DNA of 64,000 nt from Nocardia wallacei (lineage in GTDB: Bacteria; Actinomycetota; Actinomycetes; Mycobacteriales; Mycobacteriaceae): positions 3,472,001-3,536,000 of the forward strand of contig NZ_AP023396.1 in the NCBI RefSeq assembly GCF_014466955.1, in the 5' to 3' direction. Positions within the stretch are counted from its first letter, which is position 1; every line of letters begins with the position of its first letter. Of the stretch, positions 8,916-17,286 are shown in pieces. The position numbers were made by a program, and so were the translations under genes. The notes beneath the pieces were generated by a model. It saw only the letters and a program-made list of their open reading frames with translations. It did not search any database and was not told the origin of the DNA.

Positions 8916-9824
8916 TCACCGGTCCGGTGCGGCGCGCAGGAATTCCAACAGTTCGTCGGTGGCGTGGCGGGCTTCGGGAATGTCCTTCATGATCCAGTTG
9001 TGGAACATGCCGGGGTACTCGCGCAGGTCGACCGGGACGCCCGCCGCCGCGCCGAGTTCGGCGATCCGCCGCGCGTCGGGGAGCAGGATGTCGCGATGGC
9101 CGATGAAGACCATGATCGGGGCCAGGCCGGTGAGGTCGGCGAAGGCGGGACTGATGTGCGGATCGTCCAGCGCCAGCCCGGCGGCATACCAGCGGCCCGC
9201 CTGCTGCAGCCCGGCCACCCCGAGTTCCGGATCGCGGTCGTCCAGTGCCAGCGACAGCGGATCGTCGGTGGCGAGATCGATCCACGGCGAGAACAGGGCC
9301 AGGCCGCGCGGCTGCGGCTGTCCCCGTTCACGGAGATGACGTGCCAGCGTGAGCGCGAGAGTCCCACCGGCCGAGTCGCCGAAGACGATCCGATCCCGAG
9401 GCGCGACATCGGCGACGGCGTGGGCGTAGGCGCGCTCGACCATCGGCACGATCGCCCGATGGTCGTGCTCGGGTGTCAGCGGATACATCGGCATGGTGTA
9501 GGTGCAGCCGAGCCGATCGACGATCCGGGCCGCGAAGCGCCAGTGGTGTGACTCGGGCGCCTCGACGAAACCGCCGCCGTGCAGGTGGAAGATGTGCCAC
9601 GGCGACCGCGGCCCGCCCCTCGGCGTCATGGTGACCACGGCACGGCCGTCGATCTCCGTGGTGCACACCTCGTGCGTGCCGGTCAGCCACCGCGGCGGGC
9701 GCGACCGTTCCGGCGCCTGATGATTCGCCAGGTTCGCGCGCATGACGGCGGGGTCGGCGTAGAACCGCTTGTTCCGCTGCCACCGCATCCGCGCGATGAT
9801 CGCCCGCGCCCGCCATGACGTCAT
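8916..9824 (-). CDS. Alpha/beta hydrolase of the hormone-sensitive lipase (HSL) family
   Basis: A 302-residue esterase/lipase. The oxyanion-hole motif HGGGF is followed by the nucleophile elbow GDSAGG, and near the end by the acid in GHRDILLPDA and the histidine in GMFHNW, so the whole catalytic triad is present. The family hydrolyses short to medium acyl esters; related mycobacterial proteins are called Lip. I chose the ATG at 9824 (MTSWRARAI) because longer in-frame starts run through sequence with poor coding character. It has no signal peptide and is probably cytosolic. It is a single gene, divergent from the sigma factor at 9962. Confidence 0.9.
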   Translation of the reverse strand: MTSWRARAIIARMRWQRNKRFYADPAVMRANLANHQAPERSRPPRWLTGTHEVCTTEIDGRAVVTMTPRGGPRSPWHIFHLHGGGFVEAPESHHWRFAARIVDRLGCTYTMPMYPLTPEHDHRAIVPMVERAYAHAVADVAPRDRIVFGDSAGGTLALTLARHLRERGQPQPRGLALFSPWIDLATDDPLSLALDDRDPELGVAGLQQAGRWYAAGLALDDPHISPAFADLTGLAPIMVFIGHRDILLPDARRIAELGAAAGVPVDLREYPGMFHNWIMKDIPEARHATDELLEFLRAAPDR

Positions 9825-9961
9825 GACCCCGAGATTAATCGAATACGCGGTGATCACCGGCGCGCCGACACCGCCGCGACGAGTTTCGGCCGCCGCTCCG
9901 GTCGTCACTGTCGAAGGCGTTCCCTGCGAGCGCACCGGTCCGATTCGAGGAGTCACCGCGG

Positions 9962-10912
9962 ATGAACCCGACAACCGTTCTTGCCCCGCCGGCGCTGGAG
10001 CGCGACCTGGCCGCACTGCGGCAACCGCTGTTCGGCTACTGCTACCGGATGCTCGGCTCCGCGCTCGAGGCCGAGGACGCCGTGCAGGAGACCATGATGC
10101 GGGCCTGGCGATCCGCGGGCGGTCTGGCCGATCCGGCCGGATTGCGGCCCTGGGTGTATCGCATCGCGACCAATGTGTGCATCGACGCGGCCGGGGAGCG
10201 GCGGCGGCGCGCCATGCCGATGGACCTGGCGGCCGCCGCCGACCCGCACGGCGAACTGGGCCCCGCGCTGCCCGAATCGACCTGGCTGCAACCGTTTCCG
10301 ACCCCCCTCGCCGACGATCCCTCGGAACGGGCGATCTCCCGGGAGTCGGTGCGGCTGGCCTTCGTCGCCGCCCTCCAGCATCTGCTGCCGCGCCAGCGAG
10401 CCGTGCTCATCCTGCGCGACGTGCTGTGCTGGCGAGCGGCCGAGGTCGCCGAACTACTCGACACCAGCGTGGACGCGGTCAACAGCATGCTGCGCCGCGC
10501 CCGGTCGGTCCTCGCGGCGGCGCCGGCGGACCCCGGCGCGGCCGAACCGATCGACACCGGGCTGCTCGAACGCTACGTCACGGCCTTCGAGGACTTCGAT
10601 ATCGACACCATCGTCGCGCTGCTGCGGCACGACGCCGTGATCGATATGCCGCCGGTGGCGTTCTGGCTGTCGGGGCGGGAAGCGTTCCGCCGCTGGCTGA
10701 TCGAATCCGACCTCGGCTGCCGGGGCAAGCGGCTGGTGCCGATCGAGGCCAACGGCTGCCCGGCGGTGGGCGTGTACCGCTACCACGACGGGCGTTTCGA
10801 AGCGGTCGGTATCCAGGTGCTGGAATGCGCGGGCGGCGAGATCGTGGCACTGCACGCGTTCCTGCAACCCGAGCTGTTCGCGCTGTTCGGGCTGCCCGCT
10901 ACGCTCGGATGA
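9962..10912 (+). CDS. SigG-like ECF sigma factor with C-terminal SnoaL-like domain
   Basis: This 316-residue ECF sigma factor has region 2 at about residues 25-90 (YCYRMLGSALEAEDAVQET, then PWVYRIATNVCID) and region 4 at about 130-185 (LLPRQRAVLILRDVLCWRA with AEVAELLDTSVDAVNSMLRR). A SnoaL/NTF2-like domain occupies about 200-316. This domain order and spacing match the SigG/SigX5 subgroup of actinobacterial ECF factors, where the C-terminal domain replaces a separate anti-sigma factor in controlling activity. The MFS exporter gene starts 36 bases after its stop and may be a co-transcribed target. Confidence 0.9.
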   Translation: MNPTTVLAPPALERDLAALRQPLFGYCYRMLGSALEAEDAVQETMMRAWRSAGGLADPAGLRPWVYRIATNVCIDAAGERRRRAMPMDLAAAADPHGELGPALPESTWLQPFPTPLADDPSERAISRESVRLAFVAALQHLLPRQRAVLILRDVLCWRAAEVAELLDTSVDAVNSMLRRARSVLAAAPADPGAAEPIDTGLLERYVTAFEDFDIDTIVALLRHDAVIDMPPVAFWLSGREAFRRWLIESDLGCRGKRLVPIEANGCPAVGVYRYHDGRFEAVGIQVLECAGGEIVALHAFLQPELFALFGLPATLG

Positions 10913-10948
10913 CGACCGCCGCGACGAGTTCGCGGCCCGCCGCCGGTT

Positions 10949-12424
10949 GTGGAAGGTATGGTCGACGAAACTCTCCTGCCGCCACCGATATCCGAGCGGC
11001 GGACGCCGCACCCCGGCGCGATCCTCGCGCTGATGTGCGGCGCCCAGTTCATCATCACCCTCGACATCGCCATCGTGAACGTGGCGCTGCCCGCCATCCA
11101 GGCCGATCTCGGGCTCGCGCCCGGCGATCTGCAATGGGTGGTGATCACCTATGTCCTGCTGCTGGGCGGACTGCTGCTGCTCGGCGGGCGCGCCGGTGAC
11201 CTGCTCGGCCGCCGCCGGATGCTGCTGCTGGGCTTGACATTGTTCGCGGTCGCCTCCCTCACCGCCGGGATCTCGGCGTCGTTCGCGCAGCTGGTGGCGT
11301 CGCGGGCGGTGCAGGGCATCGGCGCGGCGCTGGCCGCTCCGGCCGCGCTCGCGGTCCTGGTGGCCACGTTTCCCGAGGGCGCGTCGCGCACCAAGGCGCT
11401 CGGCGTGTTCGGGGCGGCCGGTGGCAGCGCGGCTTCGGTCGGTGTGGTGGTCAGCGGCGCGCTGACCGCCGGGCCGGGCTGGCAGTGGGTGTTCTTCATC
11501 AATGTGCCCATCGTGGCCGCGATGGTGGCGCTGATCGCGAAATTCGTTCCCGCCGACCGTGGTATCCACCGCGGGCCGTTCGACGCGGCCGGCGCGGTGA
11601 CGGTGACCGCCGGGCTCGCGGCCCTGGTGTACGCCATCAACAAGAGCGTCGAGCACGGGTGGACCTCGGCGGTGACGCTCGGGTTCCTCACGGCCGGAGT
11701 CGTGCTGCTCGCGGCGTTCGTCGTCGTGGAGCATCGGACGGCGGAACCGCTGGTGCCGCTGTCGATGTTCCGGCGGCCGACCCTGAACGCCGCGAATCTC
11801 GTTGCCGCACTGGTGTACGCGGCGTTCTTCGCGACGATCTTCCAGGCGTCGCTGCTGATGCAGCAGGTGCTCGGCTACTCGGCGCTGCGCACGGGCGTGG
11901 CGTACCTCGCGATCGCCGCGACCGCGGTCGTGGTGGCCGCCGGGATCGCGCCGATCGTCCTGGCGCGACTCGGCGCCGGGTGGTCGCTCGTACTCGGGCA
12001 GGCGAGTTCGGCGGCCGGACTGCTGTGGCTGGCCCGCGTGCCGGTGCACGCCGCCTACTGGCCGGACCTGTTCCCCGGCTTCCTCGCCGTCGGCGCGGGT
12101 GTCGGCCTGTCTCTGGTGTCGATTCAGGTCGCCGCCTTCGTCGGCATACCCGAAGCGGTCAGCGGACTGGCCGGGGGCATGGTGGAGACCGCGCGGGAGA
12201 TCGGCGGCGCGCTGGGGACCGCCGTCGTCGCGGCGGTGGCGATCGCCGTGGCACGTGGCGTATCCGAGGGCGGGGCGCAGGCCCTGACCGAGGGGTTCCG
12301 GCGCGGCTCCCTGGTCGCGGCGTGCTTCAGCCTGGTGGCGGTCCTCGCCGCGGTCACCGTGGTCCGGCGTGCCGAACGGTCGACGCGCCGCACGGCCGCC
12401 CACGTCGCGGCCGCCGAGGCATGA
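10949..12424 (+). CDS. MFS drug-efflux transporter, DHA2 (14-TM) family
   Basis: A 491-residue integral membrane protein with about 14 hydrophobic segments. The family signatures are visible: motif D-like LDIAIVNVALPAIQADLG near the first helix, LLLGGRAGDLLGRRRMLL (motif A) after helix 2, and a motif C-type Gly/Pro-rich helix 5. It belongs to the EmrB/QacA proton-driven exporters for drugs and other amphipathic compounds; the substrate is unknown. The start is uncertain: GTG at 10949 has no clear ribosome-binding site, while ATG at 10958 sits very close behind GGAAGG. It follows the SigG-like sigma gene closely. A short gap with no recognisable feature separates it from the convergent GAF gene. 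Confidence 0.9.
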   Translation: MEGMVDETLLPPPISERRTPHPGAILALMCGAQFIITLDIAIVNVALPAIQADLGLAPGDLQWVVITYVLLLGGLLLLGGRAGDLLGRRRMLLLGLTLFAVASLTAGISASFAQLVASRAVQGIGAALAAPAALAVLVATFPEGASRTKALGVFGAAGGSAASVGVVVSGALTAGPGWQWVFFINVPIVAAMVALIAKFVPADRGIHRGPFDAAGAVTVTAGLAALVYAINKSVEHGWTSAVTLGFLTAGVVLLAAFVVVEHRTAEPLVPLSMFRRPTLNAANLVAALVYAAFFATIFQASLLMQQVLGYSALRTGVAYLAIAATAVVVAAGIAPIVLARLGAGWSLVLGQASSAAGLLWLARVPVHAAYWPDLFPGFLAVGAGVGLSLVSIQVAAFVGIPEAVSGLAGGMVETAREIGGALGTAVVAAVAIAVARGVSEGGAQALTEGFRRGSLVAACFSLVAVLAAVTVVRRAERSTRRTAAHVAAAEA

Positions 12425-12562
12425 ACGCGCCGAACGACGCGGCGAATCGGCCACGGTCCCCGCATGTTCTCCGCGGCCGGGTGGCCGGTCGGCCGACTCG
12501 GATGCGCGGTGGCCGATCGCGAAGCGTGGCCGAGGCGCGCTCGCGCCGGGCGGGACGCGAGG

Positions 12563-13093
12563 CTATCGCTCGGAGGTGTGCAGGCGTATGAGGGCGTCGG
12601 TGACCGTCACCCGGAAGGGGCGCAGGAGGTCCGGGGCGGCGGCGTGGAAGGCGTTGGGGCGGGAGCCGTAGAGGGTGATGACGCCGACCACTTCCGACGC
12701 GGCGGTCACCGGCTGGCAGAACAGGGAGCGGGCGCCCAGCATCTGCACCTCGCGGCGGAAATCGTTGTCCCACTGCGTTTCCAGGGCCATGTCGGCGACG
12801 AGGATCGGCCGTCCGCCCGCGGCCGCGTCCCGGACCGGGCCCCCGAGGTGGATCAGCTGGGTGTCCTCGAGCAGGTGCGCGCGGGAGTTGGAGGCCGCGC
12901 CACCGGATTCCAGCCTGCCGGCCCCGACCGCCGCGATGCCCACCGCCGGACGGCCCGGCAGGGCCGCGGAGATGGCGGCGGCGATCCGGCGGCAGTCGGG
13001 CTCGCCGGCCGTCTCGATCGGCCGGACGGCCCGGGGTGCGGGCAGGCACATGGCGGTAGCGCTCCGTTCGTCCGGTGTGTTTCGTACTGGCAT
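12563..13093 (-). CDS. GAF-domain protein
   Basis: This 176-residue protein is formed mostly by one GAF domain (about residues 25-165). The core includes HLGGPVRDAAAGGRPILVADM, then a WDNDFRREVQMLGARSLFCQPV segment and VVGVITLYGSRPNAF, the strand-turn pattern usual in GAF sensors. It has no output domain (no ANTAR, kinase or phosphatase part), so it may be a stand-alone small-molecule or redox sensor, or a remnant of a larger sensor. The C-terminal end is complete (stop at 12563). The start at 13093 is the longest choice; an ATG about 14 codons in is an alternative. There is no operon partner. Confidence 0.8.
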   Translation of the reverse strand: MPVRNTPDERSATAMCLPAPRAVRPIETAGEPDCRRIAAAISAALPGRPAVGIAAVGAGRLESGGAASNSRAHLLEDTQLIHLGGPVRDAAAGGRPILVADMALETQWDNDFRREVQMLGARSLFCQPVTAASEVVGVITLYGSRPNAFHAAAPDLLRPFRVTVTDALIRLHTSER

Positions 13094-13158
13094 TGCCGTC
13101 CGCCTGTGTGGCGAAACAACCGACCGGCCGACCTGTTGTGAGCCGACCCGAAGGGACC

Positions 13159-16100
13159 TTACGGCTGGCTGGACGATGCGGCGGCGTCGCGGGGCCGCGC
13201 CGGGAGGCGGTCGAAGACCGTCGGGAGTGCGCTCTCGGTTGCCGCGGTGCGCTCGAGGTGGTCGGCGAGAAGCGGGCCGATCACCGCGACCACCTCGGAG
13301 TTGGTCAGCTGGGCGTGCGTGGCGGCCACGGGATGCTCGACCAGTTCCCCGGTGACGTAGGGCCGCCAGACGTACGCGCCCAGCAGCTCCGTGATGCCCC
13401 GGGTCGCCGAGAAGTACAGCAGGTCACCGTCGTACACGCCGGGCCGGTAGCCGTGCGAGAGCGCGACCCCGGCCGCGTAGCCGCGATGGAGCCGCTCGAG
13501 CTGGTCCGCGGACAACCCGGTGCCGAAGGAGGCGCCCGCGCGCGCGAGTTCGGCGGCCGCCTCCGCCGCGGTGACGTCCGGGGCGGCGTCGGCGTCCTCG
13601 GGCTCGTCACCGAGCAGGTGGGTCAGCAGATCACGCATGCGCGGCACCGGGGGCGGGTCCGCGCTCGCGGGCACGACCACGCTGTCGAGCATCGCGAGCA
13701 CGGCGACCGCGGCGCCGCGGGCCCGCAGCCGCACCGCGACCGCATGGGCGATCTGCCCGCCGAGCGACCAGCCCAGCAGATGGTAGGGCCCCTCCGGCTG
13801 CACGCTCAGCATGGCGTCGATATAGCTGTCGGCGAGGTCGTCGATCGTGGCCGGGATCTCCGCCGCGGCCGTCAGCACGGGAGCCTGCAGGCCGTAGACC
13901 GGCCGGTCGGTCACATAGCGGGCCAGCCCGGCGTAACACCAGGCCAGCGGCACGGCCGAATGGACGCAGAACAGCGGCGGCCGGGTGCCGTTGCGGCGCA
14001 ACGGGAGCAGCACGCCGAGCGCGTCGTCGGCGGCGGTGTCGTGACCGGCCAGCCGGGCGGCGAGCAGTTCGACGGTGGGCGCGGTATAGAGCCAGTGCAA
14101 TGCCATCGGCAGGCCGGTCGCCGCGGCCAGCTCGGCCGAAATCGTTACGCCCAGTACGGAATTCCCGCCGAGTTCGAAGAAGTCGTCGTCCCGGCCGATC
14201 TCGGATCGGTCCAGGACGGCGGCGAAGCGGTCGGCGACCAGCTGTTCGAGCCCGGTCCGCGGCGGCCGATAGGCGCGAGTGCCCGGGACCGGAGCCGGGA
14301 GCGCCGCGCGGTCCACCTTCCCGTTGCCCGCCATGGGCAGCGCGTCGAGCGCGACCAGCGCCGAAGGAACCAGGGCGAAGGGCAGTTCCGCCCGCAGCCT
14401 CCGCAACAGCGCGGCGGTATCGATCCGCGCGCCGTCGGCGGGGACGACGTATCCGGCCAGGCGCGCGCCCGGCCGTCCCGCGTCGGTGAGCGTCACCACC
14501 GCGTACGCGACCTCGGGCGCGGCGAGCAGCGCGGCCTCGATCTCCGCCGGTTCGACACGGCGGCCGTGCAATTGGATCTGGCAGTCCAGACGGCCGAAGA
14601 TCTCGAAGTCGCCACCGGGCCCGGCGCACACCAAGTCTCCGGTGCGGTACAGCCGCCGACCGGCAGCGAAGGGATCGGCGACGAACCGGGCGGCGGTACC
14701 GGCCGGATTGCCGAGGTAGCCCGCGGCGACGGCGGGACCGCCCAGGTACAGTTCGCCGCGGGCGCCCTCGGGGACCGGGCGCAGCCGGGCGTCCAGCACC
14801 GCGGCGAACACCCCGGGCAGCGGCCGCCCGACGGACACCGGCGCGTCGGCGGCCATGGCGGCGGTCTCGGTCGCCATGATCGTCGCCTCGGTCGGCCCGT
14901 AGCCGTTGTGCAGCCGCACGTGCGGCGCCCACTGTCGCACCAGTTTCGCCGGACACGCCTCCCCGCCGACGGCGACGACCGCGAGCCCGGGAACCTGTTC
15001 GGGCGACAGCGTGGCGAGCACGGCCGGAGCGGTCTGCAGGACGGTGCAGCCGCTGTCGCGGATCAGCCGGGCCAGCGCAGGTCCCGCGACCACCTCCGGC
15101 GCAGCCACGACGAGGCGGGCACCGGCCGCGAATGCCGCCAGCAATTCGAGCAGATGCGCGTCGAACGTCGCCGTATGCGAGTGCAGCAGCACCGAATCCG
15201 GCCCGAGACCGTAGTGTTCGACGAGGTAGTCCGTGAGCGGCCCGAGCCCGCGATGGGCGACCACCACCCCCTTCGGAGTCCCGGTGGTGCCGGAGGTGTA
15301 GATCACGTACGCCGGATGCTCCATCCGCACCGGCGCGGGCAGTTCGGCATCGCCCACGGGGTCCGCGGCATGCCGTTCGACGGCCGCCACGGTTCCGGGG
15401 TCGTCGAAGACGAGCCACTCGACGGCATCCCGCTCGCCGTGCGCACCGAGTCCGGACGGCAGCTCGGCGAGTACCGAGCTGACCGTAATGCCCAGGCGCG
15501 CACGGCAATCGGTGAGTATCGCGGCGATGCGGGACGGCGGGTCGGCCGGATCGACGGGGACGTAGCAGGCCCCGGTCCTGGCGACCACCCACAGGGCCAG
15601 CACCGATTCCAGCGAGCGCGCGACGGCGACGGCGACGAACCGCCCCGGGCCCGCGCCGCGGGCGAGCAATTCGCGAGCCCATCGACAGGCCGCCTCGTCC
15701 ATCTCCCGGTAGGTCATCGTGCGGTCGCCGTCGCGCACGGCCACGGCGTCCGGTGCCGGGTCCGCGCTCAGCAGCTCGCGCAGGAGCCGCGCCGGGCCGG
15801 GCGGCGCCACCTGCGGCAGCTTGGCCGGGAGGTCGATTTCCGTTGCGGGGCAATCGGTTCCGGCGGCGAGATAACGGCGGAAGAAGTCCAGGAACCGGCG
15901 GTGGTGCCGGGCGAGCGCATCGCGGCCATAGCGTGCCGGGTTGGCCTGGAAGTCGATGCTCACCGACCGTTCGTCCGGCCCGGCCTGATACCCGTTGATC
16001 TGCAGGTCGGGCACCGGGCCCAGCGCGAGCAGCCGGGCCTGCCCGACAACCGGCCCCAGCCGCAGCGGCTCCACGAATCCGAGGACGTTGAGGACGGGCC

Positions 16101-17145
16101 CGAATCCGCCGAGCACCGCCTCGTGACCGTCCCACATGTCCTCGTGCCGGTAGCGCTGATGTCGCAGCGCTCCGATCACCTTCGCCCGCACCTGCGCGAT
16201 CACCTCGCCGACGGTGGCCACGTCCAAGCCGGTCAATCGCAGCGGGACCACATTCGACATGGTCCCCGCCGACCGCCGCGCCGCCACGGTCGCCCGCGCG
16301 GGCACGGGCATCGTGAACGTCACCTCCGACCGTCCGGTCATGCGGGCGAGGTGGCAGGCGAAGGCCGCGATGACCAACTCGGGAAAGGTCGCCCCGTGCC
16401 GCGCCTGCGCGTCGGCGAGCAGTCCGGCCGCCGCCTCGTCGAGTGCGCCCGCCACATGGTGCGGCGTCCCGGCGGGCGGCGCCGGACGCCCCGCCAGCCC
16501 GGTGGGCCCGTCGAATCCGGCCAGCTGCGCGCGCCAGTAGTCGCCGTCGGCCCGCGCCCGCGTCGAATCATGGTATGCCCGTTCGTCTTCCAGGATCTGC
16601 GCGATCGACAGCGCTCCGGCGTCCGGCGGCTCGGCGTCGCGCCCGGCAGCGACCTGCGCGCGGTAGAGCTGTGCGGTCCGGCGCAGCACGGCGGCGGCGC
16701 CGACACCGTCGAGCACGATGTGATGGCTCCGCAGATACAGCAGATGCCGGGTCGGCGTCACCGCGAAGACGATCGCCACCGTCAGCACATCGGTGAGCGG
16801 ATCGAGGGGCGTGCCGTGGTCGCGCTCCATGCGGTCCAGCGCCGCGGCGAGCGGATCCGCCTCGCCCGTGAGATCGACCGTTTCCAACGGCAACGGCGTG
16901 GCGGCATCGAGATATTGGCGTGGATAGCCGTCGACCAGGCAGAACCGCAGATGCGGCGATTCGAGTTCGCGTGCCGCCCGCCGCGCGCATCCGGCGAGCG
17001 ACCCGAGGTCGAGCGGACCTTCGAGATCCAGATACAGCGCCACGGTGACCGGCACGTCCGGATACAGCTGCTGGGCCAGCCACCACGACCACTGTGCCCT
17101 CGACAGCGGGTACGCCGATTCGGTGCCGGGCCGTACCGTCAACAC
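13159..17145 (-). CDS. Single-module nonribosomal peptide synthetase (C-A-T-TE)
   Basis: This 1328-residue NRPS has one complete module and a thioesterase. The condensation domain (about 1-430) carries the catalytic SHHIVLDG motif near residue 140. The adenylation domain (about 445-960) shows YTSGTTGTPKGVV (A3), GYGPTEATIMAT (A5) and NGKVDRAAL (A10). The carrier domain has FFELGGNSV, with the phosphopantetheine serine near residue 996. The thioesterase (about 1075-1320) has GWSLGG and a late histidine in ATHAQL. Having a C domain but no loading module, it probably condenses an incoming acyl or peptidyl group with one amino acid and releases the product. My hand-read specificity pocket (D-A-L-Q-V-V-G-I-M-K) gives no confident substrate. 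The start is GTG at 17145, just behind GGGAGG. No MbtH-like or tailoring gene is adjacent. Confidence 0.92.
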   Translation of the reverse strand: MLTVRPGTESAYPLSRAQWSWWLAQQLYPDVPVTVALYLDLEGPLDLGSLAGCARRAARELESPHLRFCLVDGYPRQYLDAATPLPLETVDLTGEADPLAAALDRMERDHGTPLDPLTDVLTVAIVFAVTPTRHLLYLRSHHIVLDGVGAAAVLRRTAQLYRAQVAAGRDAEPPDAGALSIAQILEDERAYHDSTRARADGDYWRAQLAGFDGPTGLAGRPAPPAGTPHHVAGALDEAAAGLLADAQARHGATFPELVIAAFACHLARMTGRSEVTFTMPVPARATVAARRSAGTMSNVVPLRLTGLDVATVGEVIAQVRAKVIGALRHQRYRHEDMWDGHEAVLGGFGPVLNVLGFVEPLRLGPVVGQARLLALGPVPDLQINGYQAGPDERSVSIDFQANPARYGRDALARHHRRFLDFFRRYLAAGTDCPATEIDLPAKLPQVAPPGPARLLRELLSADPAPDAVAVRDGDRTMTYREMDEAACRWARELLARGAGPGRFVAVAVARSLESVLALWVVARTGACYVPVDPADPPSRIAAILTDCRARLGITVSSVLAELPSGLGAHGERDAVEWLVFDDPGTVAAVERHAADPVGDAELPAPVRMEHPAYVIYTSGTTGTPKGVVVAHRGLGPLTDYLVEHYGLGPDSVLLHSHTATFDAHLLELLAAFAAGARLVVAAPEVVAGPALARLIRDSGCTVLQTAPAVLATLSPEQVPGLAVVAVGGEACPAKLVRQWAPHVRLHNGYGPTEATIMATETAAMAADAPVSVGRPLPGVFAAVLDARLRPVPEGARGELYLGGPAVAAGYLGNPAGTAARFVADPFAAGRRLYRTGDLVCAGPGGDFEIFGRLDCQIQLHGRRVEPAEIEAALLAAPEVAYAVVTLTDAGRPGARLAGYVVPADGARIDTAALLRRLRAELPFALVPSALVALDALPMAGNGKVDRAALPAPVPGTRAYRPPRTGLEQLVADRFAAVLDRSEIGRDDDFFELGGNSVLGVTISAELAAATGLPMALHWLYTAPTVELLAARLAGHDTAADDALGVLLPLRRNGTRPPLFCVHSAVPLAWCYAGLARYVTDRPVYGLQAPVLTAAAEIPATIDDLADSYIDAMLSVQPEGPYHLLGWSLGGQIAHAVAVRLRARGAAVAVLAMLDSVVVPASADPPPVPRMRDLLTHLLGDEPEDADAAPDVTAAEAAAELARAGASFGTGLSADQLERLHRGYAAGVALSHGYRPGVYDGDLLYFSATRGITELLGAYVWRPYVTGELVEHPVAATHAQLTNSEVVAVIGPLLADHLERTAATESALPTVFDRLPARPRDAAASSSQP

Positions 17146-17247
17146 GCCTCCCTCGCCGATCGGACCACCGTTGACGAACGTTGCGAAGCAAACTTACGGC
17201 ATACGCTGCGAACCTCCGGTGATCTGCGACCCGCGGGAGTATCGGGT

Positions 17248-17280
17248 CGGGCCGGGCGACCGGCATGGTCACCCGGCCCG
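17248..17280 (-). terminator. GC-rich hairpin after the acyl-CoA carboxylase gene
   Basis: CGGGCCGGG and CCCGGCCCG form a perfect 9-bp stem, with an inner GACC/GGTC stem inside the 15-base loop. It begins 7 bases beyond the stop codon of the carboxylase on the minus strand and has no T-tract, as is common for actinobacterial terminators. It separates that gene from the NRPS. Confidence 0.55.
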
Positions 17281-17286
17281 CCGGTG

